46,124 bases of DNA from Spirogloea muscicola (lineage: Eukaryota > Streptophyta > Zygnematophyceae > Spirogloeales > Spirogloeaceae). The number at the start of each line of letters is the position of its first letter. Positions within the stretch are counted from its first letter, which is position 1. A program made the translations under genes and the position numbers. The stretch is taken from contig WELB01000280.1 of the NCBI GenBank assembly GCA_009602725.1, positions 13,750-59,873 of the forward strand, in the 5' to 3' direction. Under the pieces are notes generated by a model. The model was not told the origin of the DNA, did not search any database, and was given only the letters and a program-made list of their open reading frames with translations. This document shows positions 22,405 to 31,167 of this stretch, one piece after another.

Positions 22405-22881
22405 GCCTTCACACCAGCACACTGAAGGATCAAGACAGTAATGGGTATAAGACATATCGGCTGACACAATACTACAGTGTTGCTGAGCAAGGCCCGTGCA
22501 CTAGGCAAGGAAAGCCAAACATGGTAGCACGCCAGATCATACTCCCAAACAGCAAAACTATATACATGCAGACTGAGGGAGGTCACCAGGCGAGAGTACA
22601 GACCAGCGCCTGGCTGACATTTAGGTTGCCGCCCACCTGCGGCACCGGGTGCTATGCCGTGCTTCACAGGCCAGCTACACATCGGGCACAGGTGGTTACG
22701 CAGGCGAAATGCTGACCAGGGGATGAAGATTGCCGCCGGGAAGAAGAGCCACTCAGCATACAGCATCTGAAAGACCCGGTGCGTGGATGTCAAAGGCGAA
22801 AGGGGGTCCATACCCATGCACATCCTTGCACTATCAGTCGTAAAACACAACCTTTTATGTGACTGGCTAGATGCAAGAACT
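22405..22881 (-). other. Leader of the minus-strand gypsy element
   Basis: From the primer site to the Gag ATG. Segments such as TTCTTGCATCTAGCCAG, CGCCTTTGACATCCACGC and AGTGGCTCTTC are shared with the leaders at 8.8 kb and 37.3-37.7 kb. Confidence 0.6.
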
Positions 22882-22895
22882 CCTCTGATATAAAT
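22882..22895 (-). promoter_or_regulatory. Primer-binding site, degenerate
   Basis: Minus strand TTATATCAGAGGA, a variant of TGGTATCAGAGC, between the outer LTR end and the leader. Confidence 0.55.
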
Positions 22896-24617
22896 TTAGC
22901 ATTTTCTTTCCCTAACACACAATTGGCGCCAGAGCATCCTTCTTGGGTATCGGCCAAAGGGTATTTTGGAGACAACCCTCTTACAGATGAACGCCAGCGC
23001 ACAAAGCGCACATTCGCGCACATGGCGCAGCGGAAGTCTTACCCTGAGGCACAGCCGGAAGGCGGCGACTGACGGTCAGCAGCTGTCCCCGCAAGGGGCG
23101 CAGCCATGGTACTTACGGAGAGCCGGCGAGGCCCGCAGCGACGAGCTGCGGCGACTGGCTGGGCAGCAGGCGGCAGCAGCAGAGCTGTGGCGGCGGCTGC
23201 GGCAGCAGGCAGCAGCAGGGCTGTGACATCTCTGCATCTAATCACACAATTAGAGTCAGGGTGTCCTGGTTTGGTTTCGAGCATAGGGTGTTCTGGAGAC
23301 AACCCTCATACAGGAGGACGCCAACGCACATACGCGCACAGAGCGCAACGGAAGTCTTACCCCGAGGCACCGCCCTAGGGCAGTGACTCTACCAATAGAC
23401 TTACAGAGAGCCGGCAGGGCCCGCAGCAATGAGCTGCGGCGACGGGCTGGCAGCAGGCGGCAGCAGCAGAGCTGTGGCGGCGGCGGCAGCAGCAGGCAGC
23501 AGCGGGGCTGGCTAGGCAGCAGCAGGGCTGTGTCTCTCTCGGGCGTTGGTCGGACTGAGGAGTCTGGCCAAGGCCTACTACTTATAGCGGTTCTCGTGCC
23601 ACCCCTCCCCTGAGGGTGTGACGAGGGTCGCCCAAGGGCCATCCCTCGGAGGGGCGGGCCTGACAAGGGGATACGATGAATACAAGAGGCTGGCACACTG
23701 GGCCAGAGGCCTGTAGCACGAGTCCAAGGGACTAGCGCCGAGAGGCCGGCGCGCGAGTCCAAGGGACTGGCGCGCTGCACAGTGACTAGCGCCAAGGAGG
23801 TGGCGCGCCAGGCCAATAGCCTGGCTCACGGGGCGAAGGGACTGAGGCCGTGAGGAACACAGGACCGAGGCCATGCGGCCATGAGGCCTAGAGAGCTGGC
23901 CAATCAGGCCAGTTCGCAGGGTACTGCTGAGGGAGAGCTGGCCCATCCGGCCAGCCCGCAAGGCGCTGGCCTGAGGGAGAGCTGACCCACCCGGCCAGCT
24001 CGCAGGGCGTGAGCCCGAGGCGTGCGGACGCGGTACGGAGCCCGGGACCCTCGAACCGTACTTAGCTACACGGAGTGCAGCCAAGCTACCCGCACCGTTT
24101 GGGACTCCAAATGGTAGATACGCTACGCTCATGTAAGATTATCGCGCACCGTTAGCACTCTCAAACGGAGGAAACGTCACAAGGGCTGTGCCTCTCTTGG
24201 CGTCACGGGTCCAACGGAGCAGTCTGGCCTTGGCCTACTACTACTAGCGTTCCACCTGCCACTCCTCCCCCGAGGGTGTGACAAGGGTAGCCCCAAGGTC
24301 CTCCCCAGGAGGGGCGGACTCGACAATGGGATACGGGGTCCAGGGGACTAGCTTCATTGACTGCCGGACGCTACCGAAGCGCTGGGCGGAAAGGGTACGG
24401 CTCCAGGGCGATGCCGCTTGCAAAAACAGCGCCCACCGACAGCGGTACATTTCCCGCGTGCAGCGGAACAACGCCTCCCGGGGAGTACGACTCCGGCAAG
24501 TTGCTACGTGCACCGCGCCGAACGATGCCACGTGCACGAGCGGTACGAAGCCCCGCGGCCTCCAACCGTACTTACGTTACCGGTACCGTTTGCTCCCATA
24601 CGGGAGGGGACATAACA
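22896..24617 (-). repeat. 5' LTR of the minus-strand gypsy element, split by a nested solo LTR
   Basis: The two parts are 24617-24182 (starts TGTTATGTCCCC on the minus strand) and 23221-about 22896. Across the nested LTR the sequence resumes within AGGGCTGTG, which is present once on each side. The inner part carries the conserved CTCAGGGTAAGACTTCC and U5 stem-loop (near 23050-23067). Without the insertion the LTR is about 750 bp. Confidence 0.8.
23222..24181 (-). repeat. Solo gypsy LTR, 960 bp, with 5-bp target-site duplication
   Basis: On the + strand it starts TGTGACATCT and ends AACGTCACA (terminal TGTGAC/GTCACA). It is flanked by AGGGC at 23217-23221 and AGGGC at 24182-24186. It contains all LTR landmarks: the TACTTAGCTACACGGAG block near the U3 start, GGCGCGCC blocks, CTATAAGTAGTAGGCC (minus), the CTG/CCG-rich block and the U5 stem-loop at 23368-23385. 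No internal region remains. Confidence 0.92.
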
Positions 24618-24654
24618 CCTGGTGTATCCACCCGTGTTGGCCTTGCCTCAATCT

Positions 24655-25640
24655 GAAGTAGTATGTTGACGTCAATTTGATAGGCATTGGTGCCGATCTC
24701 TTGCAGGAGGGTCACCCCGTAGCATTCGAAGCTACCCTGCTTTGTCCTGCAAAGCGTAAGTACGCTACGGGAGAGCAAGAGCTCCTTGCTAGTGAGCACG
24801 CCCTATGCGTGTGGTGATGCAATCTCCAGGGTGCCGAATATACGGTTGTCACTAATTATTTCCCATTGACCTACTTTCCCTCACAACAGCAGTTGAGCAG
24901 GCGTCAAGCACGGTGCGCTGTGTGTATGGCCACATTTCGTTTCCAGTGGGTGTACCGCCCTGGAAGTGTGATGTTGCGGACCCCCAGTGAACCGCAACAT
25001 TTGCAGGAACTGCTGTGGCGGCTGTCTTGTACGCTTCAAGCTTTTAAACCGCAGAGATGCGGACTACTCGTGGAGCTGCTCGGCACCGCCAACCTCTCTG
25101 AGCTGTATGTGCGTATTCGTGAGTGAGTATGGTACAAACCCATAGTTCTAATTGAATATAATACACGCACAATCTTGAAAGACCAAGGCCTCTGGTGGCA
25201 AGGTGACGCCAATAGAGTCCCCAACTGTAATGCCTTGCGCAGCAGTATCATGCAAGAGCTGCATGACCCTCCGTCTAGTGGTCATTGGCCCGACAGAAAG
25301 GGCTACACAGCTTCTCTTTTGGTGACCGGACTGGAAAGCCCAGCTAAAGTCTTTTGTGAAAGCTTGTGCAACCTGCCAGCTCAGTATGGCACGCTCTTAT
25401 AAGCCTGCCGGGTAGCTCCAATCTTTGCAAATTTATCTGAGGAACGGGTCTGTTGTAATGTGTGAATTTATCACCCGGTGGCCGATGACGCGGAACGGCT
25501 GTGACGCCATTGTCGTGTTTGTGGATCGTCTGAGTAAGATGGCGCATTTGGTGCCTACGGGATAAAATGTGTCAGCCAAGGAATTCGCTTCTTACGATCC
25601 CAACTTTGTGAGCGCTAAACAGTGTTCTTAATAACGCTTA
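24655..25640 (+). pseudogene. Gypsy RNase H and integrase
   Basis: DLLQEGHPVAFEATLLCPAK and RKYATGEQELLASEHALCVW (RNase H); TYFPSQQQLSRRQAR; VYRPGSV; then DQGLWWQGDANRVPNCNALR, SSIMQELHDPPSSGHW (integrase HH finger) and, after stops, EFITRWPMTRNGCDAIVVFV, DRLSKMAHLVPTG and NVSAKEFA, the start of the DDE core. This is the RNase H-IN order. Several stops, so inactive. Confidence 0.85.
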
Positions 25641-26185
25641 CATGGTATTCAAATAGTTGTGGGCAAGTTTTACGGAACTTATCCAAGCCTTCAAAACGTT
25701 GGCCTCGTGCAGGACGATACGAAGCGACCTGGCACTCGTGCTGTTGTCGTTCCGTCCAGGCTCGTCCGGGTGGCCTCGCATGCTCCCGTCATGCTTGGCC
25801 CAGGCATGCTTAGCGGCATGCGTGGACCCTGACGCCCCCGGCGGCATGTTCGGGCGCGGCCATGCTCGGCCATGCCCGGCCTCGTCCATGCCTGACGGCA
25901 TGCTCTTCCGCGGCCATGCTCGGAGCCATGGCGCCTGCTGGAGACAGCTCGATCCGGACGGGGAAGCCAAAGAGAAATAAATGAATGCGGCTGCTGTATA
26001 TGAAGAGCGGCTGTAAAAGGCCAGCCAGATGCATGCAGGTGTTAATGACAGAGCCTCAAGCTAGGCAGATAGGCCGATTTACACCGGGACGGACGGACGG
26101 ACGGAGGGGTACGTGTCGCGCGGTGGGTGGTACGCCCCGCTTATACAACCTTGCGCGCCCGGACGCGTACGCGCGCCACGGAGGC
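25641..26185. other. CATGC-rich and LTR-derived stretch
   Basis: 25740-25930 is rich in CATGC and GGCATG words with no gene. 25985-26040 matches the U3 inverted motif of the 11.5-kb LTR (GCGGCTGCTG ... GGCCAGCCAGATGCATGCAGG), so it is a fragment of that LTR family. GGAC units repeat near 26088-26104. Confidence 0.5.
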
Positions 26186-26189
26186 GCCA

Positions 26190-26335
26190 CATCGGGCGCT
26201 GACTAGGACGCCTTTTGCCCCTGATAGGGAGGAAACGGCGCCGTTGGCCACATTTGTTGCTGACTACGAAGCCTTTAGCCCCGGTTGAGGAGGAAACGGC
26301 GCAGTTTGCCACGAGGGCGGACGGAACTGAGCTCA
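26190..26335 (+). repeat. Imperfect tandem duplication of about 70 bp
   Basis: Two adjacent units share CTTTTGCCCC/CTTTAGCCCC, then GAGGAAACGGCGC, then TTGGCCAC/TTTGCCAC. The copies are about 70 bp apart. No coding role is evident. Confidence 0.55.
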
Positions 26336-26469
26336 CCCCGACGGGCGGACCTGGACGAGGAGCCAGGTTGGACAACGAGCCACCAGGGCCCCCGTGCCAC
26401 TTTACCTGGCCAGGGCCGGTCGGTCGAGAGCAATCAGGTGAGCGGTATCACACCGATTAGCGCTCACAA

Positions 26470-27600
26470 GCGGTGGGAACGTTACGGTGCCCTCTTGTCT
26501 TTGTACTTGTGTACTCGGACGATGTTCTGATGTTCAGGAAAATCACTGAAAGATCACGTGCTGCAGTTGCGACAAGTGCTAAAGTCGCTCCGTGAGAATC
26601 GGTTGTCGCCAGACGATCCAAGTATGTACCTAAAAGCCAGCCTTTACATACTTGGGGTATATAGTAGGCACACTTGGGATTCGCGTTGACCCAAATGAAT
26701 TTTTGTAGTGAAGGTGTGGCCTGTGCGACGGGATCTGCCGCAGTTGCGCTCCTGTTGGGCTTTGCAAACCTCTCCGCAAATTCCTGCAGGTGTACAGTAA
26801 AATGGCACTGCCTCTTATGAAGCGCACTCGTAAAGATGCTCCTGGGGAGTGGGGAGTATCTGAATGCCAGGTGGCACTTGAAGCTATTCAAGGGGCTCTC
26901 ACGTCTCCGCCGCTCTCACGTCTCTCACAAAAGGCGTACGGGAGGAGCAAATCTGTGAGGCTTCGTTGACCGGTATTGGTAACATCTATTGCAAGAGGTT
27001 ATCCCGTAGCATTTGAGAATCGTCTGCTTCGAGGCAGAGCGCAATTATACTAGGGAGAGAAAGAGCTCTTGGCTGTTGTGCACGCCCCACATGTGTTGCG
27101 CTGTTACTTTGAAGGAATTGAATTTGCGGTCGTCACCGATACTGCCCGTTGACCTATTTGCACTTACGACAGCATCTGAGCCGGCGTCAAATTCGGTGGG
27201 CAAAAAGTATGACATCCATTTCCAGTGATTGTACCGCCTTCGAAGAATCAATGTCGCGGATACGGTGAGCCCCCACATTGCAGAAGCTGATCAGGTGGCT
27301 GCCTGTGCAATTCAGGACTTCAAGCCGCAGACGTGCGTCCTACTCGTGGCGTCTCTCGGCTACCCACCTTCTACCTATCTGAGCTGTACGTGCGTATATG
27401 TGACGGCTTTGGCACAGACCCCTGGTTTGCTGATGCATCCCATGTTCGCATGGTCAAAGACGTCAATGGCTTATATAGGCAAGGAAACGCCAATGTATTC
27501 CCACTTGCAATGCCTTGCACGATTACATCATGAAGGAGTTGCATGCAACGGGTGTTGTGCCTGCCCGTATAGCGCTAACTAGGCGTCTCGGTACCACACC
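26470..27600 (+). pseudogene. Gypsy RT palm/thumb, RNase H and integrase-finger fragments
   Basis: Across frames: YSDDVLMF (position of the YLDD box), DHVLQLRQVLKSLRENRL, LGVYSR, VWPVRRDLPQLRS, an RNase H start (EEQICEASLTGIG, then EAERNYTRERE and LLAVVHAPHVLRCYFE), later HLSRRQ-like text, and NALHDYIMKELHATGVV of the integrase finger. The order fits one pol, but stops and shifts occur throughout. Related to the minus-strand pol at 44.3-45.9 kb. Confidence 0.75.
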
Positions 27601-27645
27601 TGGTACACCGCCTACAGGCCAGGATTCTGCTTGACACATGCTACG
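27560..27645 (+). repeat. Dispersed ~80-bp repeat, copy 1
   Basis: The block from GCCTGCCCGTATAGC through ACCACACCTGG to CAGGATTCTGCTTGAC recurs at 30359-30442 with a few changes. Both copies follow integrase-finger remnants. Confidence 0.6.
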
Positions 27646-27689
27646 GTAAATTTAGAATCCTAGTAAGCTTGACTGGATGACTACATTGC

Positions 27690-28713
27690 TTTGGCAGAGT
27701 ATGCCGTGAACAAAGCTTGGCTTGAACCACCAGGAATATACTTTTCCTCCTCAATTACCGTCGGCACATGGAGCATCTTCACAGGTGGGGGGGCCGGCGC
27801 GCATCCAGGCCGCCACGGCCTTTGCTGGGGGCCTGGAGCTCAACGGAGGGCCCGGCACTCCTTGAGATATTGCCCAGCAGCGGCAAAAGGCGGATGCTGA
27901 GCAACGCTTCATCCGGCAGAGCGTAACTACATCACGGGAGAGCAAGAGCTCTTGGCTGTTGTACACGCCCCACATGTGTGACGCTGCTATCTTGAAGTGT
28001 TGAATCTACGGTCGTCACGGGTATTTGCCCGTTGACCTATTTTCAATCACAACAGCATCTGAGCTTGTTTACCTACTATCACACACAGCAGCATCTGAGC
28101 CGCCGTCAAGCTCGGTGGGCAGCAAGTATGGCATCATTCCGTTCCAGTGGTTGCACCGGCCTGGAATCCGTGTCGCAAGTCCGGTGAGTTGCCACTTTGC
28201 AGGGGCTGCAGGCGGCTGCCTTGTGCACTTCAGGACTTCAAGCCGCAGACGTGCGTCCTGCTCATAGCGTCTCTTGGCAACCCACCTCCAACCTTTCTGA
28301 GCTGTACGTGTGCATACGTGACGGCTACGGCACTGACCCATGATTTGCTTATGCATCCCATGTACGCATGGTCAAGGTGACAATGCCTTCTATAGGCAAC
28401 GAAACGCCATTGTAGTTCCAGACTGCAATGCCTGTCGCACTGGCATCATGCAGGAGTTGCATGCGACAGCCTACAGTGGTCATCTGGATGTTGGAAAGAC
28501 CAAGCAGGCAGTAAGCCGTATGTAACGGTGGCCGGGTTGGTCGGAAGTACACTCCTTTGTGCGGAGTTACGCTACGTGCCAGCGTAGTAAGGCCAGCCTT
28601 GTGAAGCTTGCCGGCTTACTCGAGCCTTTGGCCATTTCCAAGCAGAATGGAGCAGATGTCAGTGTTGACTTCATCCCCACCTGCCCAATACCTGTAAAGG
28701 CTTTGATGCAATC
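27690..28713 (+). pseudogene. Chimeric gypsy fragments: integrase end, RNase H, integrase finger
   Basis: IAQQRQKADAEQR at about 27870 matches IAQQRQKEYADRRRR of the integrase C-terminus at 41.85 kb. It is fused to RNase H text (ITGEQELLAVV-like at 27935, a duplicated ITTASE/HTAASE segment at 28030-28100). Then come HATAYSGHLDVGKTKQAVSR, ATCQRSKASLVKLAGLLEPL and VSVDFI, ending at the LTR at 28714. The integrase end placed before RNase H is out of order, which shows recombination. Confidence 0.7.
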
Positions 28714-29554
28714 TGTAACTTTCCCTCCGTTTATGCTTGCCAACGTTGCTGGTAGCCTTACATAATCGTATCGTATCTACCCTTTGGGAGTCCCAAACGA
28801 TACCGGTAGCTTTGCTCCACTGTATGTAGCTAAGTACGGTCCGAGGCCCCAGATGTCATACCGCACGTGCTCCGCCCAGGAGGCGCCGCTTTGCGCCTCC
28901 TTGGAGCCGCTGGGAGGCGCCGCGCCGCGCCTCCTTGGTGCCGCCCAAGGCGTGGCGTCGCGCCTCCTTGTTGTCGCCCAATGGTCGCCGCTTCGCGTCT
29001 TCTTATACCGCCCAAGGGGCGTCGCTTCGTGTCCCCATTGGTCAGGCCCGCCCCTCCGAGCGAGGACCTTGGGGGCAAGCATCGTCACAGTCTCGGGGGA
29101 AGGGTAGCAGATGGAACGCTTATCATTAGTAGGCCGAGGCCAGACTGACCAGTCGGACCCGTGACGCCAAGACACGCACAGCCCTGCTGCTTGCCTGCTG
29201 CCGCAGCCACCGCCACAGCTCTGCTGCTGCTGCCTGCTGCTGCAGCCGCCGCCACAGCTCTGCTTCCGCCTGCTGCACAGCCCGTCGCTGCAGCTCGTCT
29301 CTGCGGGCCCCGCCGGCTCTCTTTAAGTACCATGGCTGCGCGCCCCTTGCGGGGACAGCTGCTGACCCTCGGTCGAGTCGCCGCCCTCCGGCGGTGCCTA
29401 AGGGTAAGACTTCTGCTGCGCCATGTGCGCGAATGTGTGCGCTGTGTGCGCTGGCTTCCACTCTGTAAGGGGTTTGTCTCCAATACATCCTATGTGCGAA
29501 ACTCAAACAGGACGTTCTGACCCAAATTGCGTGATTAGGGATAGGAACGTTACA
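28714..29554 (+). repeat. Complete gypsy LTR, 841 bp
   Basis: TGTAACTTTCCCTCCG at the start and GGAACGTTACA at the end (TGTAAC/GTTACA inverted ends). Inside are GGGAGTCCCAAACGATAC, a GGCGCC-rich U3, GCCCGCCCCTCCGAG, a CTG/CCG-rich block, the U5 stem-loop 29379-29396 and a conserved CTAAGGGTAAGACTTC. Flanks (CAATC left, GGTCG right) do not match, so there is no target duplication. No primer site follows. Confidence 0.85.
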
Positions 29555-29583
29555 GGTCGGGTTACGACATCCCCGGGTGGGGC

Positions 29584-29790
29584 TCATGCTGTTGCGGTAG
29601 AGCGAACGGATGATACCAAAGCGAACGGAATATCCTCCCGTCCGCTTTGGTCACCCGTCGAAGGTCGTGTTCTGTTTTTAGTTCTGTTCTGCTTTGAGTT
29701 GTCGGACCTCTTCCAGAAGGTGGCAGACATCACCGCCTTGTCATCGTTAGAGATGACCTTCGGCTTACTAGGCCTTGTCACGTTCGACTG
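29584..29790 (-). pseudogene. Conserved C-terminal ORF tail of an unknown retroelement protein, copy 1
   Basis: The minus-strand frame includes NDDKAVMSATFWKRSDNSKQ and FALVSSVRSTATA-stop. It matches the plus-strand frame at 41.15-41.3 kb (DKAVMPATFWKRSDGSKQNR ... FALVSSFRSTATA-stop). Both stops are followed by a C/G-rich GCCCCRCCYGGGG tract and then TGTCGTRAAYCGAC, which looks like a purine-tract/LTR-start junction of a separate LTR family. I do not recognise the protein. Confidence 0.5.
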
Positions 29791-29939
29791 ACGGATTGTC
29801 ACCGGCATCATTTCTCTTTTTCATTACTTTTACTTGCTCCGCCTACTTACAAGTGACAAAGGGCGAGACGTGGCACGTGGGCACGGCGGGCCTTCCAGAA
29901 GTCGAAAAACGTTGCTTTCACAAGTCAGTCTTGCAGATG

Positions 29940-30190
29940 TCGGCCAGTCATCCTCTGCTTGACGGCTTTAATAGTGCAGTATTGGCAGGCCATGCCGGTC
30001 CGACAAGCGTTGACTGCTATTTTACGCACACTCCATTACGATACACACATTTGCGACATCTCTTACCGGCCGTTGTATGCAGAAAAAGCAGCCGCAATAG
30101 TCCATTCCGCTGCCTTTAATCTCATTTACCCGCCGTGGCGCATCACGCTGGCTGACAAACAGCGAGGGCTTGCATTCCCATGCACAAAAT
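29940..30190 (+). pseudogene. Eroded gypsy integrase zinc-finger segment
   Basis: Across frames: FNSAVLAGHAG, then ALTAILRTLHYDTHICDI, EKAAAIVHSAAFNLIYPPWR and ITLAD. The order fits an HHCC finger ('H.S.LAGHxG...T...L...YW..M') followed by the 'plqplpiPp.pW..i..D' start of the catalytic core, with most diagnostic residues lost. Confidence 0.45.
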
Positions 30191-30358
30191 GAGGAAGTGG
30201 CCTCGTCGACTGCAAGCGCGAAACCGCAAGTACGGCAACCCCTGTATCAGATGCAAGCGAGTAGCCAAGCCCAGCTGCTGGCGAAGCAAATGCGATTGGG
30301 AAGCAATCAATGCGCTACAACTGTAACATGGCAATCACCTGCAGAATCATCATTGTGA

Positions 30359-30442
30359 TGCCTGCCCATATAGCCTTAGTTTCGCGTCGAGGTGCCACAC
30401 CTGGAACTCCGCCTACTACAGGCCAGGACTCTGCTTGACTGG
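30359..30442 (+). repeat. Dispersed ~80-bp repeat, copy 2
   Basis: Matches 27560-27645 (TGCCTGCCCATATAGC ... GTGCCACACCTGG ... CAGGACTCTGCTTGAC). Confidence 0.6.
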
Positions 30443-31160
30443 CAGCAGCCTGCCCTGCATGGTTTCACTACCAGGTAAGCAGACATGCAAAGAATGCAAA
30501 AGCGTCACTACACCTCAACCTAGGGCCGCTGCAGCCGCCAGCGAGGGTTGGAGGGTCTGACGCGCGTCGTGCAGGCCAATGCTTCAGGCCAGGGTGGCCA
30601 GGGGCCGGAGCGGCGATGCATCCCCGGCGGGGATGACCACGCGGGAGAGAGTGAGGATCGAGTGAGGCGAGGCGAGGAGACAACTTCTGCGTGCGGAGTG
30701 ATGGCCTTTCTCTGCGGTCCGATTTACTCTTGGCCCACCCCGCGAGGGGGAGGTCAAGGCAGTAGGTACAGGAACTGAGCATCCGGCGCCCCGTGGCTCT
30801 CCGGCCCGCCCGACTGCCCTCTAGCCGACGCTATCTCTAGCCGATGCAACAACGACGCTCTGCGCCGGGGCATGTCATCGTCCAATGGTCCCAGGGTGGG
30901 TGGAACTTTGTCCCACCTCCTGTGGATTTCTCCTCACGTAGCCATCGAGCTCTGGATATCCGAACATCGGGACCTGCTGGCCCTCGTGTGATAGCCCTCG
31001 TGTGATACTGCTACCCAGGATCTTCCGTCGACAACCCGTGCACGGCTTGTCGACGGGCATCGACTATGTACCACCGACAAACTACGACAAACTACCTCAC
31101 TGTGCCGATCTACTTTGTCATGCACTCCGTCTAAGCTGAAGCAATGAGGCATGAAGGCTA
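30443..31160. other. Unassigned stretch next to the broken end of the ATG2-like gene
   Basis: No exon of ATG2 type was found here on the minus strand. 31030-31090 resembles the repeat at 9320-9375. Two adjacent CCTCGTGTGATA copies occur at 30982-31008. Confidence 0.4.
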
Positions 31161-31167
31161 TGCGCAC

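Noticed and set aside
25740-25930. CATGC-rich region as a gene
   Set aside because: Frames on both strands are open only because of the biased words; no start context, motif or matching copy was seen.
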